From contig NZ_JBNINT010000001.1 of assembly GCF_050510895.1 (NCBI RefSeq), positions 744,001 through 808,000 on the forward strand: 64,000 nt of DNA. The letters are read 5' to 3'. The first letter of the stretch is position 1; every line of letters starts with the position of its first letter. The notes under the pieces were generated by a model, which was not told the origin of the DNA, did no database searches, and was given only the letters and a program-made list of their open reading frames with translations. This DNA is from Pannonibacter phragmitetus_B (lineage in GTDB: Bacteria > Pseudomonadota > Alphaproteobacteria > Rhizobiales > Stappiaceae). Of the stretch, positions 45,729-53,521 are shown in pieces. The translations under genes were made by a program, and so were the position numbers.

Positions 45729-46352
45729 ATGACACTACTGAATATGAATGGCTATACGGACCTGCCCGAGACAAAGGTTGCAGTGGTCACCACCTATCTT
45801 GAAATGACCGCCGCCCCTGACGCGCTCGAAGCGCCTCGAAAGTCTCCGGATGGTGTGAGTCTCGAGCGTTTTCAGGGAGCGGATACCGACCGCTTCCTCG
45901 AGCTTTTCCGAAAGGTGGGCGAAGAGTGGCTGTGGTTCTCCCGGCTGCTGATGCCACGCGATGAGCTGGCTGCAACGCTCTCGAAATCCTCGAGCGAGAT
46001 CTACATTGTCCGCAAGGATGGCGTCGATGCCGGACTGCTGGAGCTGGATTTTGCTGATCCTCTGAACGTGGAACTGGTCTACTTCGGGCTCGTGCGGGAG
46101 GCTACGGGGCACGGGCTTGGCCGCTGGCTGATGCAGCAAGCGCTCTGGCGCGTCTGGTCGCGTCCGCAAACGAAGCGCTTCTTCGTACACACCTGCACCG
46201 GTGATAGCCCGGTGGCACTTGGCTTTTATCAGGCGAGCGGCTTCCGGCCCTATAAGCGGGCGGTGGAGGTGATTGATGATCCGCGCCTCTCTGGCCATCT
46301 CCCGGAAACGGCAGCGCCGCACGTGCCGATGCTGGGGCGGCCTGCGGGCTGA
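45729..46352 (+). CDS. GNAT-family N-acetyltransferase
   Basis: The protein is 207 aa from the ATG at 45729. The GNAT core is in the second half: VELVYFGLVREATGHGLGRWLMQQAL (motif A, acetyl-CoA pyrophosphate loop GHGLGRW near residue 130) and HTCTGDSPVALGFYQASGFRPY (motif B). The acceptor is not predictable. The gene converges with mtnA, with 8 bases between the stop codons. Confidence 0.85.
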   Translation: MTLLNMNGYTDLPETKVAVVTTYLEMTAAPDALEAPRKSPDGVSLERFQGADTDRFLELFRKVGEEWLWFSRLLMPRDELAATLSKSSSEIYIVRKDGVDAGLLELDFADPLNVELVYFGLVREATGHGLGRWLMQQALWRVWSRPQTKRFFVHTCTGDSPVALGFYQASGFRPYKRAVEVIDDPRLSGHLPETAAPHVPMLGRPAG

Positions 46353-46360
46353 TCCCGGCG

Positions 46361-47461
46361 TCAGTGCCTGATCTTGTCGGAGAACGTGGCGGCGAGGGCC
46401 GGGCGTGAGGCTTCGATTACACCGCGCTCGGTGATCAGCCCCGTCACAAGGCGCGCAGGCGTGACATCAAAGGCTGGATTTGCGACTTCGGAGCCTTCCG
46501 CCACGATGGAAACGCGGCGGATTGTGCCGTCAAGCGCGCGCCCGGCAATGGTCGACACTTCTCTTCCGTCCCGTTCTTCGATCGGAATGCCCGTCAGGCC
46601 GTTGCTGATGGAAAAGTCCAGCGTCGAGGAGGGCAGGGCGACGTAGAAGGGCACGTTGCAGTCCTTTGCTGCCAGCGCCTTCAGATAAGTGCCGATCTTG
46701 TTGCAGACATCCCCGTTTGCGGTGGTCCGGTCGCTGCCGACGATGACCATGTCTACGGCGCCGTGCTGCATCAGATGCCCGCCCGCATTGTCGCAGATGA
46801 CGGTGTGCGGGACGCCATGCTTGCCCAGCTCCCAGGCGGTGAGAAAGGCCCCCTGATTGCGCGGACGGGTTTCGTCCACCCAGACATGGACGGGAATGCC
46901 CGCATCATGGGCCATATAGATCGGGGCGGTTGCTGTGCCCCAGTCCACCGTCGCCAGCCAGCCGGCATTGCAATGGGTGAGGATGTTCACCGGTTCGCCG
47001 AAGCTCTTTTGGGCGAGCACTGCCTTGATGAGATCCAGCCCATGCAGGCCGATGGCCATGTTCGTGGCGACATCCTCGTCGCAGATCCGTCCGGCCAGCT
47101 GCAAAGCCTTCTCTGCCCGTAGTTCCGGTGCAAGATGGATGAGGGCCCTGCGCACGATATCAATCGCCCAGGCGAGGTTGATTGCGGTTGGCCGCGTATC
47201 AACCAGCATGGAAGCCGCGCTGTCGAGTGATGCATCGCCGGGGTCAGCCAGCATTGCCAGCCACATGCCATAGGCCGCCGTTGCACCGATGAGGGGAGCA
47301 CCGCGCACGCGCATGGTGCGAATCGCTTCTGCGGCCTCGGTCACGGTGGTGAGTTCCCGCGTTTCAAACGCGTGCGGAAACAGGGTCTGGTCCAGAATGG
47401 TTACACTCTTGCCGGATTCGCTCCGCCAGATGGTCCGGTAGGGGATGCCATTGACTTTCAT
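46361..47461 (-). CDS. mtnA: S-methyl-5-thioribose-1-phosphate isomerase
   Basis: The 366-aa protein matches MtnA: MRVRGAPLIGATAAYG near residue 50, ILTHCNAGWLATVDWGTA with the catalytic Cys near residue 161, and GSDRTTANGDVCNKIGTY with the catalytic Asp near residue 243. It converts methylthioribose-1-phosphate to methylthioribulose-1-phosphate in methionine salvage. No other mtn gene is in the window. The eIF-2B-like superfamily is excluded by the complete MtnA motifs. Confidence 0.94.
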   Translation of the reverse strand: MKVNGIPYRTIWRSESGKSVTILDQTLFPHAFETRELTTVTEAAEAIRTMRVRGAPLIGATAAYGMWLAMLADPGDASLDSAASMLVDTRPTAINLAWAIDIVRRALIHLAPELRAEKALQLAGRICDEDVATNMAIGLHGLDLIKAVLAQKSFGEPVNILTHCNAGWLATVDWGTATAPIYMAHDAGIPVHVWVDETRPRNQGAFLTAWELGKHGVPHTVICDNAGGHLMQHGAVDMVIVGSDRTTANGDVCNKIGTYLKALAAKDCNVPFYVALPSSTLDFSISNGLTGIPIEERDGREVSTIAGRALDGTIRRVSIVAEGSEVANPAFDVTPARLVTGLITERGVIEASRPALAATFSDKIRH

Positions 47462-47658
47462 GGGTGAAATCCTGCTGTTCCGGTTTTTTGCAGCGCGGCG
47501 TCTGGCCGTGCGGACCTGAATATATTAATACTTGTTAACCACAGCTGCGACATTGCCAGTGGAAGAGCGGTTTCCAGCCGGTTGCCCCGGTTTCCAGTAG
47601 GACGCTGATCCGTAAAAGTCCGCTTAAGGCAAAAGCAGCAAACGACTCGGGACAACAC

Positions 47659-48252
47659 ATGGCAGATCAGAAGACCACAAGACCGGCCGCGACCGTGGTG
47701 CCCCATTCCAAGGTTCGCAGCCTGCGGGAAACCCTGCGCAAGGTGCGTCTGGGTGAAGCCGAGCGGGCCGATGTGGTCATTGATCTGCAGGACACCGAGC
47801 GTGTCCGGCTGAAGATGCTGGCCGAGGAGCTGCAGGATGTCTTCAAGGAAGTGCCGGAGGATGACGACCAGTTTTCCTTCCAGATCATTCCCGGCTCTAC
47901 ACCGCGCCTCTGGATCGATGTGACCAGCCACATCGTTGTTGCCGGTGACCTGAAGACCTACCGCTTCCTGAAAGACACCCGTCTCGGACGTCTTGTCATT
48001 CTGGAGACTGCCGACATTGATGACATGGCGGATTGCGTGACGGAGTATATCGCCGAGCGCATCATTGAGCGGGAACGGGCGCTGGAAGGTGACTGGCTCG
48101 ACAAGCGCATGAAGGCGGCAATCTCGGGCAACTCATCCCGCCCTGCCGGTGCATCCGTCTGGGCGCCAGTTGCCCTGTCTTTCCTCGTCGGATCTCTGGC
48201 TGGAGCCGCAGGCCTTATAGCCTTTGCCTGGTTTGCCTATCCGATGCTGTGA
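47659..48252 (+). CDS. Conserved protein with C-terminal membrane anchor, unknown function
   Basis: The protein is 197 aa. The first 150 residues are soluble and mixed alpha/beta (VKLGEAERADVVIDLQDTE-like start, then DDDQFSFQIIPGSTPRLWIDVTSHIVV). A single membrane helix at residues 168-195 (VALSFLVGSLAGAAGLIAFAWFAY) ends the protein, so the soluble part faces the cytoplasm as a tail-anchored domain. I recognise no named family. It stands alone between mtnA (divergent) and a phosphoesterase (convergent). A TTAA-N6-TTAA sequence lies 130 bases upstream, one base short of CtrA spacing. Confidence 0.8.
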   Translation: MADQKTTRPAATVVPHSKVRSLRETLRKVRLGEAERADVVIDLQDTERVRLKMLAEELQDVFKEVPEDDDQFSFQIIPGSTPRLWIDVTSHIVVAGDLKTYRFLKDTRLGRLVILETADIDDMADCVTEYIAERIIERERALEGDWLDKRMKAAISGNSSRPAGASVWAPVALSFLVGSLAGAAGLIAFAWFAYPML

Positions 48253-48273
48253 GGCTGCAGAAACAGTCTCGTT

Positions 48274-49199
48274 CTAGCTTCCTGACGGAATCGCGATTTC
48301 CCGCTCTGCAATGGTGCTGATTTCTTCTCCAGCGCGCAGAAAACCGCGTTCCTGCATGAGGCAGCGCCAGCTGCCGCTTTCCTGGGTGATATTGAAGAGA
48401 TTGTAGCGGGCACCAGGATGGCGGCCGCCGGGAGCGTGGCTGGCCGAAGGAACGCCGATGACCGGCACCGGACCGTTCGGACCTTCAATGGCAGTCAGGC
48501 TGTCGATATGGGTGTGTCCATGCAGCACGAGTTCTGCCCCGCTGCGTTTGACGGCGGCGCGCAGGCGCGAGGCATCCTCCAGCCGTTTGTGCCAGCGGGT
48601 TGCCCCCTTGAAAGGCGGATGGTGGATCATCACCACCCGGAAGAGGCCTTCCTTGCCCGTTTCCTCCAGCATGTTCTGAAGACGGCGTGACTGTGGCACG
48701 CCGATGCGGCCGGTTGCGAGGCCGGGAGCGCTGGCGCGTGCGGTTGACACTCCAATGAGGGCCAATTGCCCGCGGCGGCGCAGATAGGGAAATGGGCCTT
48801 GATGCTGCTGCTGTCGTCTGGTGCAGCAGGACGATCGCCGGTCATATAAGGGCGCCAGGCCTTGAAGGCGGACTTCAGTGCGCCCGGCACATAGGCATCG
48901 TGATTGCCCGGGACCAGAGACATCAGTTCTGGCGGCGCGACCGCATCCAGCCAGACTTTTGCAGCTTCGATTTCCAGGGGAAGGGCAATGTTGACGAGAT
49001 CACCCGTCAGGGCAATGTGATCCGGTGCTCCTGCCAGCATGTCATCGACAAGGCCTGCCAGATAGTCGCCGCCCATGGCTTTTTTCCGGTTCCGCCGCCA
49101 GTTCACATAGCCAAGGATACGCTTGGACAGGAGCTGCAGCAGTTCGGGCGCCGGCAGCGGGCCGAGATGCGGATCGGAAAGATGGGCAAGGCGGAACAT
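48274..49199 (-). CDS. Calcineurin-like metallophosphoesterase (frame broken once)
   Basis: The two halves are in different frames. The first reads LAHLSDPHLGPLP (metal site D-H), then ALTGDLVN and VPGNHDAYV (GDxx and GNHD motifs). The second reads MIHHPPFKG and LHGHTHID (the remaining His ligands). One extra base at 48787-48789 gives KAHFPYLRRRGQLALIGV and 308 aa, the normal length. All five metal-binding blocks are present. The family hydrolyses phosphodiesters or monoesters, such as cyclic nucleotides; the substrate is unknown. Confidence 0.85.
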
Positions 49200-49237
49200 G
49201 CCTTTCCTTCCCTCGTGCGCCTTGACCCGTCAAGCAA

Positions 49238-49260
49238 AAAGCGCCCCAGAAGGGCGCTTT
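49238..49260 (-). terminator. Rho-independent terminator after the 38-aa gene
   Basis: AAAGCGCCC, loop CAGAA, GGGCGCTTT form a perfect 9-bp stem. On the minus strand it ends with TTTTTG, 78 bases after the stop codon of the small gene at 49339. Confidence 0.75.
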
Positions 49261-49338
49261 AGGCGGTTTCGCTTTTGGTCTGCGCTGTGTCCGTGCCGCT
49301 GAGAGAGGACTGGCCGCGCAGTGTCCAAAGTGCCAGGA

Positions 49339-49455
49339 TCAGTTGGCAGCGAAAGTGGTCAGAGCTGCGCGGATGCGCGGGTTGCTCATGTCAACGGCAG
49401 GCTTCCATGCGAAGCGGCGGTTGCGAGTGCGGCGCGCGAACAGGGCGGTAAACAT
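49339..49455 (-). CDS. Small basic protein of unknown function (38 aa)
   Basis: An ATG at 49455 opens a 38-codon frame reading FTALFARRTRNRRFAWKPAVD and ending RIRAALTTFAAN. It is Arg-rich at the N-terminus and has no membrane segment. Support comes from the terminator at 49238-49260 on the same strand, placed as for a separate short transcript, and from the lack of any other gene here. No family is recognised; chance remains possible for so short a frame. Confidence 0.45.
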   Translation of the reverse strand: MFTALFARRTRNRRFAWKPAVDMSNPRIRAALTTFAAN

Positions 49456-49656
49456 GGGTGTCTCGTCTGGTTTTCCGAAGGGAGCCTCGCACAGACATTG
49501 CGCAAGTTGCTGCTTATTTCTTCATCGGAATGATGTGAATATAGCCAGTCTTCGCAGGTGCACAACTCATGGAAGTGGCGGGCTGCCCTGCGTTTGCTGC
49601 ATGACAGGTGAACAGGTTTTTACCGCGTTTTTGGGGAAGGGCTTGCCCTGACCACA

Positions 49657-50160
49657 ATGTTCAGCATACTGCCGCGCATGTACAAGGTTCTGCGTATTTT
49701 ACCGCCAGCTCTGCTGCGCCGCGTCATTCATTCCGCCAATCTTCTGCGCAGTGCTCATACGCTCGGCGTCCGCGTGGTCATCCGCGATGCCAATGGCTAT
49801 GTGCTGCTGGTCAAGCACACCTACATGTCCGGCTGGTATCTGCCGGGCGGAAGTGTGGATGTTGGCGAAACGCTGCAGCAGGCAGCTGTTCGTGAGGTCT
49901 TCGAGGAGACCGGGATCGTGGCCCAGGCTGAGCCGCACCTGCTTGGGATCTATCACAACCGCGAGGGCTCCAGCCGTGATCATGTAGCCCTGTTCGAGAT
50001 TCCCGAATGGCAGCCGGGCATGTCGTCTCCGGTTCCCAACAAGGAAATTCAGGAAGCCCGGTTCTTTTCGCCCGATGCGCTTCCGGTGGACATAACCGGC
50101 GCGACACAGCGGCGGGTGGACGAGATTTCCGGGCGGCTGCATCCCAGCGCCTACTGGTGA
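49657..50160 (+). CDS. Nudix hydrolase
   Basis: The 167-aa protein has a complete Nudix box at residues 65-87: GSVDVGETLQQAAVREVFEETG, with G-x5-E-x7-RE-x2-EE-x-G. A basic, partly hydrophobic N-terminal extension (residues 1-35) precedes it. Nudix enzymes cleave nucleoside diphosphates linked to other groups in the cytoplasm; the substrate cannot be read from the motif alone. It stands alone. Confidence 0.88.
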   Translation: MFSILPRMYKVLRILPPALLRRVIHSANLLRSAHTLGVRVVIRDANGYVLLVKHTYMSGWYLPGGSVDVGETLQQAAVREVFEETGIVAQAEPHLLGIYHNREGSSRDHVALFEIPEWQPGMSSPVPNKEIQEARFFSPDALPVDITGATQRRVDEISGRLHPSAYW

Positions 50161-50428
50161 GCCCGCTGCTTCCGGCAGACCGCGCAAAAACTGCTGGACC
50201 ATTGCGCCAGCTTCATGATACTCGCGATTCACTCCGGCGATAGTTGCGCCGGACACAGGACGACTCACGATGATTTCGAGCCACGAACAGCGACGACGAC
50301 GGAGCGCACGGGACTTTCTCCCGATCGCACGCGCGCGTCTTGTTTCTGGCTGCTGACCGGTTCGTCCATTGGCATCTTCAGGGCAGGGCGCAAGAACGCC
50401 AGACCATACTGCTGAGATGTCATCTGCC

Positions 50429-50923
50429 ATGAAGACTGAGAACTGGTTCGTCCGTCTTGAAGCGCCCTCCGACGAGGCCGCTGTTGAAGCCCTGCAAGCT
50501 GAAGCCTTTGGTCCGGGGCGTTTCGCCCGTACGGCGTTCCGCATTCGCGAGGGCGTGCCCCATGCCGCCGGGCTCAGCTATGTTGGCACCGCTGATGGGT
50601 CCATTGCAGGGTCCGTGCGGCTGACGCCGATCCGCATTGGCGAGACACCCGCCATGCTGCTTGGTCCGCTCACTGTGGCTCCCGAATACAAGAACCGGGG
50701 TCTTGGCAAGCTGCTGTTGCGCACGGCGCTGGAGGAAGCCCGGCGTCTGGGTGAAACGGCTGTTCTTCTGGTGGGCGATCCTCCCTATTACGGCCCGCTT
50801 GGTTTTGTCCCGGTGCCCTTCGGACAGATCACCTTGCCCGGACCGGTCGATCCGGCACGCGTGCTGGTCGCCTGCCTGACAGACGCACCCATGCCCTCCG
50901 GCGCGGTTCGCGGCGGCCGGTAA
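50429..50923 (+). CDS. GNAT-family N-acetyltransferase, YhbS-like
   Basis: The protein is 164 aa from the ATG at 50429; the ATG at 50417 is an equal alternative. The GNAT motif A is LLGPLTVAPEYKNRGLGKLLLRTALEEA near residue 80, and LLVGDPPYYGPLGFVPV is the typical YhbS-like motif B. The acceptor is unknown. The 268 bases before it hold no convincing gene; one 28-codon Arg-rich frame at 50270 lacks support. Confidence 0.85.
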   Translation: MKTENWFVRLEAPSDEAAVEALQAEAFGPGRFARTAFRIREGVPHAAGLSYVGTADGSIAGSVRLTPIRIGETPAMLLGPLTVAPEYKNRGLGKLLLRTALEEARRLGETAVLLVGDPPYYGPLGFVPVPFGQITLPGPVDPARVLVACLTDAPMPSGAVRGGR

Positions 50924-51019
50924 GCGCTGGCCCGGCGTAGGGCTTGTCATTTCATCTTGATAGACAGACAGCGCGCGCGCCTTTGCCGCTGCGGCTGGCT
51001 GAACCGGAAAGTTCAGATC

Positions 51020-51325
51020 ATGACGGTATCTGACGGTGTTGCAGCTTATGAATTGCAGACAGAGGCAAGCCTCGACAGCCTGCTTGAGGACAATGGCCAG
51101 CCAGAAGAGGTGACGGCGGTTGCGATCAAGCGCTCGCTGGCACTCCAGCTTCTGCACGCCATGAAGACGCAGAAGATTACCAAGTCCGAGATGGCGCGCC
51201 GGATGCGCACCAGTGCCTCGCAGCTGGAGCGTATCCTTGATCCGTCGAATGACAGGGTGCAGCTCGACACGCTGCTGAAGGCCGCAACTGCCGTCGGCCG
51301 CAAGCTGAGCTTCAGCCTGACTTAA
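51020..51325 (+). CDS. XRE-family helix-turn-helix regulator
   Basis: The protein is 101 aa from the ATG at 51020. The C-terminal half holds the HTH: LLHAMKTQKITKSEMARRMRTSASQLERILDPSNDRVQLDTLLKAATAVGRKL, similar to HigA/antitoxin-type XRE domains. No toxin gene lies next to it on either side, so it is more likely a lone regulator. A strong hairpin follows 1 base after the stop. Confidence 0.82.
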   Translation: MTVSDGVAAYELQTEASLDSLLEDNGQPEEVTAVAIKRSLALQLLHAMKTQKITKSEMARRMRTSASQLERILDPSNDRVQLDTLLKAATAVGRKLSFSLT

Positions 51326-51326
51326 G

Positions 51327-51361
51327 CCAACTCTCGATGAGTGAAGCTCATCGAGAGTTGG
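51327..51361. terminator. Perfect 15-bp hairpin after the XRE gene
   Basis: CCAACTCTCGATGAG and CTCATCGAGAGTTGG flank the 5-base loop TGAAG, directly after the XRE stop codon. No T tract follows, so it may be a terminator, a transcript-stabilising hairpin or a regulator site. Confidence 0.55.
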
Positions 51362-51432
51362 GCAAGCCTGTGCGGCGCCTGAGCAATTTCAAGGCGTGAT
51401 GCGTCAGCATCTGAAGCCTTGGTATCAAGCCC

Positions 51433-53508
51433 TTACCTTCCCTCGCGGTACCACGCGAGGGACAGGGCGCCGAGGAGAAGGGCGAGGCCGAGGAGGCCGT
51501 TGAAGACCGGGTAGCGGTCGATGCCCTTCAGCACGCTCGCCTCAGATGTCTTCAGTCCCATCCAGCCGCTGCCGGAAAAGCCGTCTGCCCGGTTCATCGG
51601 CACGATGCGGGGCAGGTTCACTTCGCCGCCCGCATCCGCCAGCCGCACCGCTGCGCCGCCTGTCTGGGAGGCAATCGGGGCGAGCTTTGCTGTGGTGGAG
51701 ATGACATCGGCAAACTCGCGCGGGTTCTGCGGGCCGACATGGATCAGCGCCGTGCGTTCGCCGTCCGTAACAGTATAGAGGCCAAGCTCTGTCACGCGCA
51801 GGCCTGCTGTCCACAAGCCCGGCTCCTCCTCGGAGAGCTCGAGCTGGCGCTGGACACCGGATGGGTCTGTCAGGGTGGCAGGGGCAGCACTGTCACCCAG
51901 CGTCTGCCGCTCGATCCGCAGCATCGGGCCGCGCAGGGAGAGACGCAGCGCCTCTTCCTCAAGATCCGGCTCCTTCATCAGCCAGTGGCCGAGGCGGCGC
52001 AGCAGCGGCACATAGGGGCCGCCACCTTCATAGCCGCGCGCCCAGAGCCAGACGTGATCCGACAGCAGCGTTGCCACGCGGCCCTCGCCCTGGCGGCTGA
52101 GGACCAGCAGCGGCAGGTCGCTGGGGCCGGTCATGAGCTGCTCGCCCGCATCGACTTCCGTCTCGACGGCACGGAACCAGCGGCTCCATTGAGGCGGCTC
52201 GGCGTTTGCGCCGGGCAGGCCGCGGGTGACCGGGTGACGGCTGCCGAGCTCTGAAACCTCCGGATAGAACGGGCCTTCAATGACATTGCCCGTGGGCCTG
52301 GCCGGCAGAACCGGGGCCATGGGCGTGCGGTAGATGGTTGCCGCTTCCGCATAATCCGGGCCGCCTGCAATCAGCAGGGCACCGCCCGCCTGCACATAGC
52401 GGGCGATGTTGTCGAAATAAAGCATCGGCAGAACGCCGCGGTTCACATAGCGGTCGAAGATGATCAGGTCGAACTCGTCGATCTTCTCGGAAAACAGCTC
52501 ACGCACCGGGAAGGCGATCAGCGACAGCTCATTTACCGGCGTGCCGTCCTGCTTTTCCGGCGGGCGCAGGATGGTGAAATGGACGAGATCCACAGAGGCG
52601 TCGGATTTCAGGAGATTGCGCCAGGTGCGCTCTCCTGCATGCGGGGAGCCGGAGACCAGAAGCACGCGCAGGTTCTCGCGGATGCCATCCACCGTCACCA
52701 CCAGGCGGTTGTTTATGGGCGTCAGCTCTCCGGGAAGCGTGTCCGTCTCGAATTCAAAGATGTTCTGCCCGCCATGAGCGATCTGCACGGCGATATCCGC
52801 AGGCTGGCCAGGCTGCACCCGCTGCTCCGTGATCGGCTGGCCGTCCCGGCGGACGCGGATGGTCACCGGTTGCCCGGCGCCTTCCAATGTACCAGCATCG
52901 CGCACTTCGACGCGGACGGTCTGTTCCGATCCGACAAGGCCGAAACGCGGGGCGCGGACCAGCGCCAGCCGCCGGTCGCCCTCGTCCGGGCGTCCGGTTA
53001 CCAGCGCATGCAGCGGCGCCTTGAAGCCGAGCGCATCGGCGCTGGCGGGAATGTCATGAACCTGACCGTCGGTGAGCATGATCGCCCCGGCCACCCGGTC
53101 CGGCGGCACATCGGAAAGCCCGCCGGAAAGCGCACTGAACAGCGCTGTGCCATCATCCTGCGTGCTGGGGTTCACTTCGATGCGGCGCACCTCGAAGCCG
53201 CGCAGGGCGGCAAGACGGTCTTCCAGGGCTTTTGCTGCGTCATCAGTGACAGTTGCACGGTCTTCCAGAGACTGGCTTTGGCTCTTGTCCACGACAAGAG
53301 CGACTACGCTTGAGAGCGGTTCGCGGTCTTCCCGGTCCAGCGCCGGATTGGTGAGGGCGGCAAGGGCCAGCGCCAGCGCCAGCGCCCGCAGCCATGTGCC
53401 GCGCACGCGCATGAGGAGCCCGGCAGCAAGGAAGACAAGTACCAGAACGGCAGCCGCAGCCAGCACCGCCCAGGGCAGGAAGGGAGCGAAGGAAAGGGAC
53501 CAGTTCAT
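51433..53508 (-). CDS. Membrane protein with von Willebrand/glutamine-amidotransferase-like domain, moxR operon
   Basis: The protein is 691 aa from the ATG at 53508. Two membrane helices open it (FAPFLPWAVLAAAAVLVLVFLAAGLLM and ALALALALAALTNPAL), followed by VVALVVDKSQSQSLEDRA, a VWA-like start. A middle periplasmic part includes RVLLVSGSPHAGERTWRNLL and a GATase1-like ALLIAGGPDYAEA. A last helix (FNGLLGLALLLGALSLAWY) ends it. It is the last gene of the minus-strand moxR/DUF58/DUF4159 operon, 13 bases after the DUF4159 gene. The operon is conserved in Rhizobiales; its job, probably envelope or stress related, is not established. Confidence 0.82.
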   Translation of the reverse strand: MNWSLSFAPFLPWAVLAAAAVLVLVFLAAGLLMRVRGTWLRALALALALAALTNPALDREDREPLSSVVALVVDKSQSQSLEDRATVTDDAAKALEDRLAALRGFEVRRIEVNPSTQDDGTALFSALSGGLSDVPPDRVAGAIMLTDGQVHDIPASADALGFKAPLHALVTGRPDEGDRRLALVRAPRFGLVGSEQTVRVEVRDAGTLEGAGQPVTIRVRRDGQPITEQRVQPGQPADIAVQIAHGGQNIFEFETDTLPGELTPINNRLVVTVDGIRENLRVLLVSGSPHAGERTWRNLLKSDASVDLVHFTILRPPEKQDGTPVNELSLIAFPVRELFSEKIDEFDLIIFDRYVNRGVLPMLYFDNIARYVQAGGALLIAGGPDYAEAATIYRTPMAPVLPARPTGNVIEGPFYPEVSELGSRHPVTRGLPGANAEPPQWSRWFRAVETEVDAGEQLMTGPSDLPLLVLSRQGEGRVATLLSDHVWLWARGYEGGGPYVPLLRRLGHWLMKEPDLEEEALRLSLRGPMLRIERQTLGDSAAPATLTDPSGVQRQLELSEEEPGLWTAGLRVTELGLYTVTDGERTALIHVGPQNPREFADVISTTAKLAPIASQTGGAAVRLADAGGEVNLPRIVPMNRADGFSGSGWMGLKTSEASVLKGIDRYPVFNGLLGLALLLGALSLAWYREGR

Positions 53509-53521
53509 CGCCGCGTTCCCC

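Noticed and set aside
47525..47540. TTAA-N6-TTAA sequence upstream of the 47659 gene as a CtrA box
   Set aside because: The spacer is 6 instead of 7 bases, so it does not fit the consensus; noted only in that gene's entry.
50270..50356. 28-codon Arg-rich frame between the Nudix and GNAT genes
   Set aside because: Too short, no ribosome site or terminator, no family-like sequence.
51020..51361. XRE gene as antitoxin of a toxin-antitoxin pair
   Set aside because: No small partner gene lies next to it on either strand; the hairpin follows at once.
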